Below, piece after piece: positions 1 to 5,784 of a DNA stretch of 6,448 nt. Position 1 is the stretch's first letter. Every line of letters starts with the position of its first letter. The stretch is taken from positions 1 to 6,448 of the forward strand of contig JACOUZ010000265.1 in NCBI GenBank assembly GCA_016177515.1, read 5' to 3'. The notes beneath the pieces are model-generated. The model ran no database searches. It saw nothing but the letters and a program-made list of their open reading frames with translations, and was not told the origin of the DNA. The DNA is from Acidobacteriota bacterium. GTDB taxonomy: Bacteria; Acidobacteriota; Polarisedimenticolia; Gp22-AA2. A program made the position numbers and the translations under genes.

Positions 1-70
1 GCGACTTCTGCGTCAGGAGCGGGCCTGGGACTGCGAAGGTGCCTTCCGACAGCGCGCAGGAGTACATCAC
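1..70 (-). CDS. Possible partial fourth gene of the mer operon, cut by the left edge
   Basis: Immediately after the thioredoxin TGA (71-73) the minus strand reads GTG then ATG (70-65) and stays open for 23 codons to the window edge, giving VMYSCALSEGTFAVPGPLLT and three more residues. Third codon positions are mostly G or C in this frame and not in the alternatives, which fits coding in this genome. The abutting stop and start would suggest translational coupling. No Shine-Dalgarno site is visible before it and I do not recognise the protein; it does not look like the N-terminus of MerA, MerB or MerP. The segment is too short for a firm call. Confidence 0.3.
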   Translation of the reverse strand, partial: MMYSCALSEGTFAVPGPLLTQKS

Positions 71-337
71 TCAGAACGGCTGTCCGATGCCCGAGGCGCG
101 AAGTCCTGCCTCGCCGGGACCAGACCCCGCGCAGCAGTTCGCGAGGGTCCCGTCAACGACCACAGCCGGAACCGACCGGATTCCCAGGCGCTTCGCCCGC
201 TTGGCGACGGCCGGCTCGTTCATGTCGAGGACCGACACCTCGCACGATGGGCACGCGATCCGGTTGACCAGCTGAACCGTGTCCTCGCATGCCGGGCATC
301 CGGCGCTGAAGACTTCGATCTTTCTCCTGGTTGCCAT
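71..337 (-). CDS. Small thioredoxin/glutaredoxin-fold, cysteine-rich mercury-operon protein
   Basis: The 88-residue product begins MATRRKIEVFSAGCPACEDT, a beta strand leading into a C14-P-A-C17 redox site as in thioredoxin-fold proteins. It continues through a second pair, C29-P-S-C32, to the cis-proline loop (SVP, Pro58) and a C68-C69 pair near the end. It has no signal peptide and is therefore cytosolic. Six cysteines in 88 residues fit metal capture or thiol exchange. Similar short proteins are known beside mer genes, where they may take the place of the periplasmic MerP or pass Hg(II) on to MerA; that role is inference. The ATG at 335-337 has a near-perfect AGGAGGTG site a few bases upstream, which marks it as an independent start although the merR frame also reads into it. 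The stop is TGA at 71-73. Confidence 0.8.
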   Translation of the reverse strand: MATRRKIEVFSAGCPACEDTVQLVNRIACPSCEVSVLDMNEPAVAKRAKRLGIRSVPAVVVDGTLANCCAGSGPGEAGLRASGIGQPF

Positions 338-1303
338 CTCGGCACCTCCTTTACGGTGCGTTCTTCGTTGCAATCGCCGGCTCCGGCCGAACGCACTTCG
401 GGCAGGAGCCGGCCTCACTTTTCCTTTTCGGCCACGCGTTCCACGCGGACGCGGCCACGAGTCCGAAAAGCCCCGCGTATGCGAGCGGGTCGAACCCGTA
501 AGCGAGCTTGAACGCCAGAGCGAGGCACACCGATGCGATCCCGAGAACGAGCGGCCCGTAGCCGCGGCGGGCCTTCGCGCGGAAGGCAAGAGCGGACAGC
601 GCGAGCCCGAAGAGCCCGATGGTGACGGGAAGCAGGTACGTCGATTCAAACAGGAAGCCCAGGCCGAGAGAGCCGAGGATGCCGGCGTAGGCGGGCCAGC
701 ACGCCGGGCACAGCCCGACCGGAAGCAATGCGGCACCGACGCCGGGCAACGACGCCAGAAAGCGCCACCAGCCGCGACCACTCGCCGCCGCGAGTGCGGG
801 CGCGGGAGCGCCTGCGCTCCCAAGGGCGGAGGCGATGACATGAACGGATGGCACGCCTCCGAGGCCGCCGGCTCCATGGTCGTAGCGCGGCATTGCCTTT
901 CGTCCTCCGCATCAAGGGCCTCGAGAATCCGACACTGCGTCACGGGCCCCTTTCCCGAGCACTCGCCGATGAGCTTGGTCAGCGCCTTCCGCATCGCTTG
1001 AAGCGTTCGAAGCTTGGCGTCGATGTCCTGCACCTTGGCCGCGGCGCGATGGCGCACGTCCGAGCACCCGGTCCGGGGCGCGGCCCTCAACGAGAGCAGT
1101 TCTTTGATCTCCTTCAGCGTGAATCCAAGCTCCTGCGCGCGCTTGATGAAGCGCACGCGCAGCACGGCGTCCCCCGAGTACGCCCGGTAGTTCGACTCGG
1201 TCCGGGGCGGCCTGGGCAGCAGGCCCCGGCGCTCGTAGTAGTGGATTGTCTGCACGTTCACGCCCGCCTGCCTGGCGACTTCACCGACCTTGAGACCTTC
1301 CAT
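71..1303 (-). CDS. merR: MerR-family mercury-responsive regulator; frame lacks its own stop and runs on to the thioredoxin stop
   Basis: The first ~135 residues (about 1303 down to 899) are a complete MerR-type regulator. A winged helix-turn-helix begins GEVARQAGVNVQTIHYYERR (residues 7-26), followed by the wing (NYRAY, 38-42) and a dimerisation helix. Cys80, Cys115 and Cys124 match in spacing the three Hg(II)-binding cysteines of Tn501 MerR (82, 117, 126), so mercury is the likely effector. The ATG at 1303 has AGGAG 7 nt upstream. MerR proteins usually end near residue 135-145, but here no stop follows. Residues ~140-320 are an Arg/Ser/Pro-rich out-of-frame reading of merC, and residues 323-410 are the thioredoxin-like protein read in its own frame. 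Literal translation gives a 410-residue product. A stop lost by mutation, a deletion or a sequence error is the likely cause. The MerR identity is firm; the 3' boundary is not. Confidence 0.85.
   Translation of the reverse strand: MEGLKVGEVARQAGVNVQTIHYYERRGLLPRPPRTESNYRAYSGDAVLRVRFIKRAQELGFTLKEIKELLSLRAAPRTGCSDVRHRAAAKVQDIDAKLRTLQAMRKALTKLIGECSGKGPVTQCRILEALDAEDERQCRATTMEPAASEACHPFMSSPPPLGAQALPRPHSRRRVVAAGGAFWRRCPASVPHCFRSGCARRAGPPTPASSALSAWASCLNRRTCFPSPSGSSGSRCPLLPSARRPAAATGRSFSGSHRCASLWRSSSLTGSTRSHTRGFSDSWPRPRGTRGRKGKVRPAPARSAFGRSRRLQRRTHRKGGAEMATRRKIEVFSAGCPACEDTVQLVNRIACPSCEVSVLDMNEPAVAKRAKRLGIRSVPAVVVDGTLANCCAGSGPGEAGLRASGIGQPF
351..893 (-). CDS. merC: MerC-like mercuric ion transport protein (inner membrane)
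   Basis: This 180-residue protein has four predicted membrane helices, roughly at residues 46-75, 86-105, 112-133 and 137-154. The first helix holds the metal-binding pair C62-P-A-C65, followed by a Gly/Leu stretch ending LGLGFL that resembles the Tn21 MerC segment after its CAAC pair. A second cysteine pair (C164-P-K-C167) lies in the cytoplasmic tail, as in MerC. The known role is Hg(II) uptake across the inner membrane for delivery to cytosolic thiols and mercuric reductase. The ATG at 893 has GGAGG 10 nt upstream. A TGA in this frame at 912-914 rules out a longer product. The first ~40 residues are Gly/Ala-rich and not recognisable, so a later start is possible. The gene lies inside the unterminated merR frame. 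Its TAA at 351-353 is 13 nt before the next gene's ATG, indicating an operon. Confidence 0.82.
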   Translation of the reverse strand: MPRYDHGAGGLGGVPSVHVIASALGSAGAPAPALAAASGRGWWRFLASLPGVGAALLPVGLCPACWPAYAGILGSLGLGFLFESTYLLPVTIGLFGLALSALAFRAKARRGYGPLVLGIASVCLALAFKLAYGFDPLAYAGLFGLVAASAWNAWPKRKSEAGSCPKCVRPEPAIATKNAP

Positions 1304-1321
1304 CGTTCATCTCCTGGCGAC

Positions 1322-1353
1322 AAGGTACAGTCTATACGTACGTATAGGGTCAA
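1322..1353 (-). promoter_or_regulatory. mer promoter/operator with MerR-type long spacer
   Basis: On the minus strand the -35 box TTGACC (1348-1353) and -10 box TACCTT (1322-1327) are separated by 20 bp. The spacer contains the perfect 16-bp palindrome CTATACGTACGTATAG (1332-1347). Over-long 19-20 bp spacers with a central dyad are the hallmark of promoters activated by DNA untwisting by MerR-family proteins; ZntR's site has the same layout. Transcription should start near 1315, only about 12 nt before the merR ATG, with the AGGAG ribosome site almost at the 5' end. The regulator would therefore control its own operon. Confidence 0.8.
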
Positions 1354-1395
1354 GGGCTATCCTGGTTTTTCTCGCGGCCCATCCGGGAAAGGCCG

Positions 1396-1416
1396 GGAAT
1401 CGTCGCACGAGATTCC
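1396..1416. repeat. Short inverted repeat GGAATC-N9-GATTCC
   Basis: A perfect 6-bp inverted repeat with a 9-nt centre lies between the mer promoter and the DUF1579 gene, about 45-65 bp upstream of that gene's possible -10 box. It could be an operator or chance. No T-run follows on either strand, so it is not a convincing intrinsic terminator. Confidence 0.25.
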
Positions 1417-1455
1417 AGAACCCTCGTGGTCGGAGGATCCGTCCGCCCTGAACGG

Positions 1456-1464
1456 TGCTAGGAT
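1456..1464 (+). promoter_or_regulatory. Possible extended -10 element for the DUF1579-TPR-MbnH unit
   Basis: TGCTAGGAT fits the extended -10 pattern TGnTAnnnT and would start transcription near 1471, leaving a leader of about 19 nt that contains the GGAGGT ribosome site. No recognisable -35 box lies at the right distance, as can be true of extended -10 promoters. Weak evidence. Confidence 0.25.
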
Positions 1465-1489
1465 CCCGGCCAACCCACGGAGGTGAGAC

Positions 1490-2032
1490 ATGAGATCGAG
1501 GCTCTTCAACCTTGCAGTTTGCTGCGTCCTGTCGACCGGGCTGGCGCTCGCGCAGACTCCGGGCGAGAAGCCGAAGCCCGGTCCCGAGCACAAGAAGCTC
1601 GGGTACTTCGTCGGCAAGTGGACCACCGACGGGGAGACGAAGCCGAACCCCTTCATGCCCGGGGGGAAGATGACGAACCAGGACACCTGCGAGTGGTTCG
1701 AGGGCGGTTTCGCCGTGCTCTGCCGCTCCGAGGGGAAGGGGCCGATGGGGCCGACGAAGTCGTTCGGCATCCTGGGCTACAGCATCGAGGAGAAGGTATA
1801 CACCTACTACGGCCTGGACAACAGCCCCATGTCCATGGCCTCCGTGCCGCGCGGCACGGTTCAGGGCGGCACCTGGGTCTACGACGACGAGTCGAAGATG
1901 GGCGGCAAGATGGTGAAGTCGCGCTACACGATCAAGGAGATGTCGCCGACCACCTACACGTTCAAGTGGGAGACGCTCGGCGAGGACGGCGCCTGGCAGA
2001 CGGTCATGGAGGGGAAGTCCACCAAGTCCTGA
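1490..2032 (+). CDS. Exported DUF1579-family protein
   Basis: The 180-residue product starts MRSRLFNLAVCCVLSTGLAL, a basic end plus hydrophobic core, with a likely signal peptidase I site after A19-L20-A21, so the mature protein begins at Gln22 and is periplasmic or secreted. The mature part has DUF1579 features: a start segment LGYFVGKWTTDGE (38-50), a glycine- and aromatic-rich core (CEWFEGGFAVLC, 67-78), then repeated beta strands with a closing KWETLGEDGAWQ (159-170). The family is thought to form a lipocalin-like barrel, but no biochemical role is established. Cys67 and Cys78 could form a disulfide after export. The ATG has GGAGGT 5 nt upstream. The next gene starts 13 nt after the stop, so this is probably the first gene of a three-gene operon. 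The family call is good; the function is unknown. Confidence 0.78.
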   Translation: MRSRLFNLAVCCVLSTGLALAQTPGEKPKPGPEHKKLGYFVGKWTTDGETKPNPFMPGGKMTNQDTCEWFEGGFAVLCRSEGKGPMGPTKSFGILGYSIEEKVYTYYGLDNSPMSMASVPRGTVQGGTWVYDDESKMGGKMVKSRYTIKEMSPTTYTFKWETLGEDGAWQTVMEGKSTKS

Positions 2033-2045
2033 ATGGAGGGTCGTT

Positions 2046-2744
2046 GTGCACTGGATTTCGCGTTTGGCAGTGCTGGCCGGCGTTTTCTTCGCGTTCCTGA
2101 CACCGGATCTGCAGGCGTCGGGCGGGTCGTCCACCCCGCGGTCCGGCGGCTCCTCATCCATGCCGTCCGCCCCGCGGAAGACGCCGGAGGAACAGGCGGT
2201 GGACCACTACAACGCCGGTCTCAAGTTGCGGGACAAGGCCCTGGCCTTCCAGAAGGAGGCGGCGCAGGCCACCGGCGAGGCGGGGCGGGCGAAGCTGGAG
2301 AAGAAGGCGCAGCAGTCGTTTGGGAAGGCCATCTCCCAGTTCCGGACGGCGACCGGGAAGGACCCCAGGTATTACCAGGCCTATAGCGACCTGGGGTTCG
2401 CCCTGCGGAAGACGGGGGATCACTCCGCCGCCCTGGAGGCTTACGACCGGGCGATCTCTCTGTCACCGGCCTACGCGCCGGCGATCGAATACCGGGCGGA
2501 GGCGTACCTGGGCCTCGATCGGGTGGAGGACGCCAAGAATGCTTACATGGCGCTCTTCCCGAGCGACCGCGGCCAGGCCGACGAGCTGCTCAGGGCGATG
2601 AAGGGATGGCTCGAGAAGCGCCGGGTCGAGCCGGGCACGATGACTCCCGATGCGGTGCAGGAGTTTTCCCTCTGGGTGGCGCAGCGGGACGAGCTCGCCG
2701 GCCAGACGCCCAGCGTCTCGGAGCTGCAACAGCGGAAGTGGTAG
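2046..2744 (+). CDS. Exported tetratricopeptide-repeat (TPR) protein
   Basis: This 232-residue protein starts with GTG, supported by GGAGG 6 nt upstream. Residues 1-24 form a signal peptide (hydrophobic LAVLAGVFFAFL; probable cleavage after LQA). A Ser/Gly/Pro linker (25-45) precedes helical repeats. The first, degenerate repeat (about 50-103) has a charged, Lys/Ala-rich insertion. Two clear TPR units follow at about 109-142 (AYSDLGFALRKTGDHSAALE with the closing SLSP) and 143-176 (YRAEAYLGLDRVEDA). TPR superhelices usually scaffold protein-protein contacts; the partner is not known. The tail (177-232) is helical and charged. Its TAG at 2742-2744 overlaps the start of the di-heme gene, so the two are probably translationally coupled. 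A role in presenting or assembling that enzyme in the periplasm is possible but is inference only. Confidence 0.8.
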   Translation: MHWISRLAVLAGVFFAFLTPDLQASGGSSTPRSGGSSSMPSAPRKTPEEQAVDHYNAGLKLRDKALAFQKEAAQATGEAGRAKLEKKAQQSFGKAISQFRTATGKDPRYYQAYSDLGFALRKTGDHSAALEAYDRAISLSPAYAPAIEYRAEAYLGLDRVEDAKNAYMALFPSDRGQADELLRAMKGWLEKRRVEPGTMTPDAVQEFSLWVAQRDELAGQTPSVSELQQRKW

Positions 2745-3928
2745 CCGGGACGGTCGTCCTCCTCCTGCTTCTGTTTCTCGGCTGCGCTCCGGCGGCGCGA
2801 TCCGCCGGCCTACGGGATCCGCCGGCGCGGCCCCCAGCGCATCCGCCGGCCCCGCCCTACGAATGGCGTCTTCCGCCCGGTTTCCCCGAGCCCAAGGTCC
2901 CCGAAGACAACCCCATGACACCGGCCAAGGTCGAGCTGGGCCGGCGCCTGTTTCACGACCGCGCCCTGTCCGCAAACGGCACCTATGCCTGCTCCTCCTG
3001 CCACCGCCAGGAGCTGGCTTTTACTGACGGGCGGGCCCGGGCGCTCGGTTCCACCGGCGAACTGCATCCCCGCGGCGCAATGAGCCTGGCGAACGTCGCC
3101 TACGGCGCGACGCTGGCCTGGGCCGACCCGCGCCTGACCCGGCTCGAGGACCAGGCCCGCATCCCCATGCTCAACGAGCATCCGGTGGAGCTCGGCCTCT
3201 CCGGACGCGAGGACGAAGTCCTGCGCCGTCTCCGCGCCGATCCCGACTACCCCGGGATGTTTTCCACGGCCTTCCCTGAGAACCCCGATCCCGTGAGCCT
3301 GGCGAACGTCACCCGGGCCATCGCGTCCTTCGAGAGGACGCTGATCTCGGGCGACTCCCCCTACGACCGCCTCGTCTACCGGGACGAGACCGGCACCCTC
3401 TCCGAGTCGGCGCGGCGCGGCATGCGGCTCTTCTTCTCCGAGCGCCTGGGCTGCTCACGCTGCCACGGAGGGTTCACTTTTTCGGGGCCAATCGCCTTCG
3501 AAGGCGCCCGTCCCATCGCGGCCACTTTCCACAACAACGGCCTGTACAACCTGGGGGGCGATGGAAGCTATCCCGGCGACAACCCGGGCCTCTACGCGAT
3601 CACCGGCCGGACCGAGGACATGGGCCGCTTCCGCGCCCCCACCCTCCGCAACATCGAGCTGACGGCGCCTTACATGCACGACGGCAGCATGGCGACGCTG
3701 ACCGAGGTGATCGACCATTACGCCCGCGGAGGCCGGCTCGTCCCCGACGGTCCCCTCGCCGGCGACGGCCGCGCCAGCCCGCGGAAGAGCGATCTCATCC
3801 GGGGGTTCGATCTGGACGATCGCGGCAAGGCCGACCTCGTGGAATTCCTGAAGAGCCTCACGGACAGGTCATTCGTCACGGATCCTCGATTTGCAGCACC
3901 CTCTCCATCCCGCGCCCCTCAAGACTGA
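2738..3928 (+). CDS. Di-heme c-type enzyme of the MauG/MbnH (MXAN_0977-like) family
   Basis: The 396-residue product has two c-heme sites, C85-S-S-C-H89 and C239-S-R-C-H243, and the C-terminal segment PYMHDGSMATLTEVIDHY typical of bacterial di-heme peroxidases and MauG. The flanking wording (YEWRLPPGFPEPKVPEDNPM; LNEHPVELG) matches the MbnH/MXAN_0977 branch. Characterised MbnH forms a high-valent bis-Fe(IV) state and oxidises a tryptophan in its partner MbnP to kynurenine. The enzyme acts in the periplasm. I chose the GTG at 2738: it overlaps the TPR stop and directly precedes a hydrophobic stretch ending FLGC (Cys16), a loose lipobox, so the protein may be a lipoprotein. The frame is open upstream to an ATG at 2606, but that extension is a shadow of the TPR gene. 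No good Shine-Dalgarno site precedes 2738 and the signal lacks basic residues, so the start is the least certain part. MbnP is not adjacent here. Confidence 0.85.
   Translation: MVAGTVVLLLLLFLGCAPAARSAGLRDPPARPPAHPPAPPYEWRLPPGFPEPKVPEDNPMTPAKVELGRRLFHDRALSANGTYACSSCHRQELAFTDGRARALGSTGELHPRGAMSLANVAYGATLAWADPRLTRLEDQARIPMLNEHPVELGLSGREDEVLRRLRADPDYPGMFSTAFPENPDPVSLANVTRAIASFERTLISGDSPYDRLVYRDETGTLSESARRGMRLFFSERLGCSRCHGGFTFSGPIAFEGARPIAATFHNNGLYNLGGDGSYPGDNPGLYAITGRTEDMGRFRAPTLRNIELTAPYMHDGSMATLTEVIDHYARGGRLVPDGPLAGDGRASPRKSDLIRGFDLDDRGKADLVEFLKSLTDRSFVTDPRFAAPSPSRAPQD
2800..2850 (+). repeat. Three direct copies of ATCCGCCGGC
   Basis: The 10-mer ATCCGCCGGC occurs at 2800-2809, 2817-2826 and 2841-2850, inside the part of the di-heme gene that encodes its Pro/Ala-rich linker after the lipobox. 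The first copy is read in a different phase (Ser-Ala-Gly) from the other two (Pro-Pro-Ala), so the repeat is a DNA-level feature, not a repeated peptide. It may reflect local slippage in GC-rich DNA. Confidence 0.4.
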
Positions 3929-3931
3929 ACC

Positions 3932-3961
3932 TTGCTCCCTCCGGGATCACTTCGGTATATT
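3932..3961 (+). promoter_or_regulatory. Sigma-70-like promoter for the amidohydrolase gene
   Basis: TTGCTC (3932-3937) and TATATT (3956-3961) are separated by 18 bp, directly after the di-heme gene's stop. The -10 box matches the consensus at five of six positions. It predicts a start near 3968 and a leader of about 95 nt with no evident riboswitch or long hairpin. It suggests the amidohydrolase is transcribed independently. Confidence 0.5.
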
Positions 3962-4061
3962 GGAGCCAGCACATCTCGCGAGCACCTGCTGACAAACGGG
4001 CTTCCGGCAGCGATTCAGGCGGAGCGAGCCATCTCGGGGACCCAGCGACAGGAGCCTGCGT

Positions 4062-5345
4062 ATGGAAGGCGTGCGCCGCGACGTAATCTCCGGTGTCCTT
4101 GGATTCGCGATTCTTCTAGCCGGCGTGAGCCGCCCGGCTGCAGAACAGGCGGGCTCTCCGGCAGACGGCCAGCTCGTGCTGACGGGAGCCACCATCTACC
4201 CCGGCCCCACGGACAGCCCGCTCTCCAAAGGTGTCGTGGTCATCCGCGATGGCAAGATCGCCGCGGTCGGTCGCCGGAGATCGGTGCGGATCCCCAAAGA
4301 TGCTGCCACGCTGGATTGCTCCGGGCTCACGATCACCGCAGGTTTCTGGAACAGCCATGTGCACTTCTTCGAGAGGAAGTGGGCGGACGCCGCGAACCTT
4401 CCGGCGACCGAGGTCGCCGGCCAGCTCGAAGCCATGCTCACGCGGTACGGCTTCACGAGCGTGTTCGATCTGGGGTCGCCCTGGGACAACACGCGGCGGA
4501 TCCGCGAGCGCATTGAGTCCGGCGAGATTCCAGGTCCGAGAATCCGCTCGACGGGCGAGGGACTGTCCGGCAAGGGCTGGTTGCCACTCGAGATGGGTTT
4601 CATGCTCCGGGTTCTCGGGGTCATGCAGACTGAATCGCTGGAGGTGGAGGATGCCGCCGGAGCCCTTGCCGCATCGAAGAAACTCCTCGATGGCGGGGCG
4701 GATGGGCTGAAGCTGCACGCCGCCTCCCAGTTTCCGCCTCATGCCACTCTGCCGGACGAAGTGATTGAAACAGCCGTCAAGGAAGCCCATCGCCGGAACA
4801 AGCCGATCTTCGCCCATCCGACCAGCCGCGACGGATTGCTCGCGGCGGTGAGAGGCGGCGTCGACATCGTCGCGCACACCACTCCTCCGTCGGGTCCATG
4901 GGACGAAGCCGTCGTGGGAGCAATGCGGCAAGCGAAAGTCGCTCTCATACCGACTTTGAAGATCTGGATACACCATCTGCGTCATGACCGCGCTTCTCTG
5001 AGCGTTGAGCGGGCCAGGATCATCACCGGCCAATTGCGGGCATGGCTCGCTTCGGGAGGGGTGGTCTTGTTCGGCACCGATGTCGGCGGCATGGACGACT
5101 ACGATCCCAGCGATGAGTATGCCCTGATGGCCGAAGCGGGAATGACGTTTCGCCAGATCCTTGCCTCGCTCACGACTGCGCCCGCCGAGACGTTCGGCGA
5201 ATCCGGCCGGCTCGGGCGGATTGCTCCAGGTCTCGCCGCGGATCTTGTTGTCCTGACCGGGGACCTGTCACGGGACGCTCGGGCATTTGCGACTGTGCGC
5301 TATACGATCGTGAACGGAAAGTTGATTTACCAGTGTGCGAGGTGA
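4062..5345 (+). CDS. Exported metal-dependent amidohydrolase (imidazolonepropionase-like)
   Basis: The 427-residue protein opens with a signal peptide (basic MEGVRR, hydrophobic VISGVLGFAILLAGV, cleavage around residues 25-30). A small N-terminal beta domain (GATIYPG, VVIRDGKIAAVG) leads into the metal-dependent TIM barrel. Metal-ligand candidates appear in family order: H99-V-H101 in GFWNSHVHF, Lys217 in GLKLHA (possibly carboxylated), His252 in FAHP, His272 in VAHT and Asp340 in GTDVGG. The C-terminal strand set (LAADLVVLTGD, IVNGKLIY) is also typical. The family hydrolyses amide bonds, cyclic amides or esters, including peptides and xenobiotics; the substrate cannot be read from sequence. 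Length and motifs are complete, so it should be active. The ATG has AGGAG 7 nt upstream. It is a single gene, and the neighbouring YCII gene converges on it. Confidence 0.88.
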   Translation: MEGVRRDVISGVLGFAILLAGVSRPAAEQAGSPADGQLVLTGATIYPGPTDSPLSKGVVVIRDGKIAAVGRRRSVRIPKDAATLDCSGLTITAGFWNSHVHFFERKWADAANLPATEVAGQLEAMLTRYGFTSVFDLGSPWDNTRRIRERIESGEIPGPRIRSTGEGLSGKGWLPLEMGFMLRVLGVMQTESLEVEDAAGALAASKKLLDGGADGLKLHAASQFPPHATLPDEVIETAVKEAHRRNKPIFAHPTSRDGLLAAVRGGVDIVAHTTPPSGPWDEAVVGAMRQAKVALIPTLKIWIHHLRHDRASLSVERARIITGQLRAWLASGGVVLFGTDVGGMDDYDPSDEYALMAEAGMTFRQILASLTTAPAETFGESGRLGRIAPGLAADLVVLTGDLSRDARAFATVRYTIVNGKLIYQCAR

Positions 5346-5409
5346 CGCCATCCTATGCGAATGCTTGATGGTGGGCGGCACGAGGCAGTCCTTGCTCCCG
5401 TCCAGGTCG

Positions 5410-5757
5410 TCAATCCGGCAGGCCCGCGACCTCGATCACCGGCCGGACCTCGACGGTGCCCCAGCGCGCCCCCGGGATTCGCGCGGCGATGCCGATCGCC
5501 TCGTCGAGATCCGTGGCTTCGATCAGGAAGTACCCGGCGAACTGCTCCCGGGTCTCCGCGAACGGGCCGTCGGTCACGAGACGCTTGCCGTCGCGCACCT
5601 TCACGCTCGTCGCCGTCGAGGTCGGCTGCAGCGGGGCGGCGGCCAGGTAGTTCGGCCCGATCTCGTGCGCCATCCGCGCCGACTCCTCGTAACACTCCTG
5701 CCGCTGGCTCTCGTCAAGCGCCTGTTCGTCCATGTAGATCAGCAGCATGTATCTCAT
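5410..5757 (-). CDS. YCII-related DGPF-domain protein
   Basis: The 115-residue product starts MRYMLLIYMDEQ and contains the DGPFAETREQFAGYFLIEA block that defines the DGPFAETKE branch of YCII-related proteins, followed by the usual DLDEAIGIAARIPGA helix and a final VEVRPV strand. The fold is a small ferredoxin-like alpha/beta barrel; no reaction is proven. These genes are very often found beside ECF-like sigma factors, and one begins at 6379. I chose the ATG at 5757, which has GGAGG 7 nt upstream. The in-frame GTG at 5763 would lie almost on that site. The gene follows the DUF899 gene by 27 nt on the same strand, so the two probably share a transcript. It is complete, with TGA at 5410-5412. 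Confidence 0.85.
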   Translation of the reverse strand: MRYMLLIYMDEQALDESQRQECYEESARMAHEIGPNYLAAAPLQPTSTATSVKVRDGKRLVTDGPFAETREQFAGYFLIEATDLDEAIGIAARIPGARWGTVEVRPVIEVAGLPD

Positions 5758-5784
5758 GCGCACGCCTCCGGGCCCTCGACCCTC

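Noticed and set aside
646..915. Third minus-strand frame from 915 to 646 as a MerR tail or separate small gene
   Set aside because: The product is Arg-rich with no family signature, and merC in the overlapping frame explains the coding signal. It is noted only because it shows that all frames are open here.
279..1486. Long plus-strand open frames across the mer operon (279-1001 and 848-1486)
   Set aside because: They are antisense to the clearly homologous merR, merC and thioredoxin genes, give Arg/Pro-rich sequence with no recognisable domain, and come from the scarcity of stops in GC-rich DNA.
1307..2161. Minus-strand frame opposite the DUF1579 gene
   Set aside because: It is antisense to a gene with a signal peptide, ribosome site and family match, and its translation has no recognisable domain.
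2606..2737. N-terminal extension of the di-heme protein from the ATG at 2606
   Set aside because: This part lies inside the TPR gene, reads as low-complexity sequence and would place the hydrophobic signal internally. The GTG at 2738 gives a normal exported protein.
3932..4516. Plus-strand frame starting just after the di-heme stop
   Set aside because: It overlaps the amidohydrolase in another frame, lacks a ribosome site and shows no family features; the region before 4062 is promoter and leader.
5346..5409. Bidirectional terminator between the convergent amidohydrolase and YCII genes
   Set aside because: I looked for a stem with a T-run and found only weak partial pairing around GAGGCA/TTGCTC, not enough to call.
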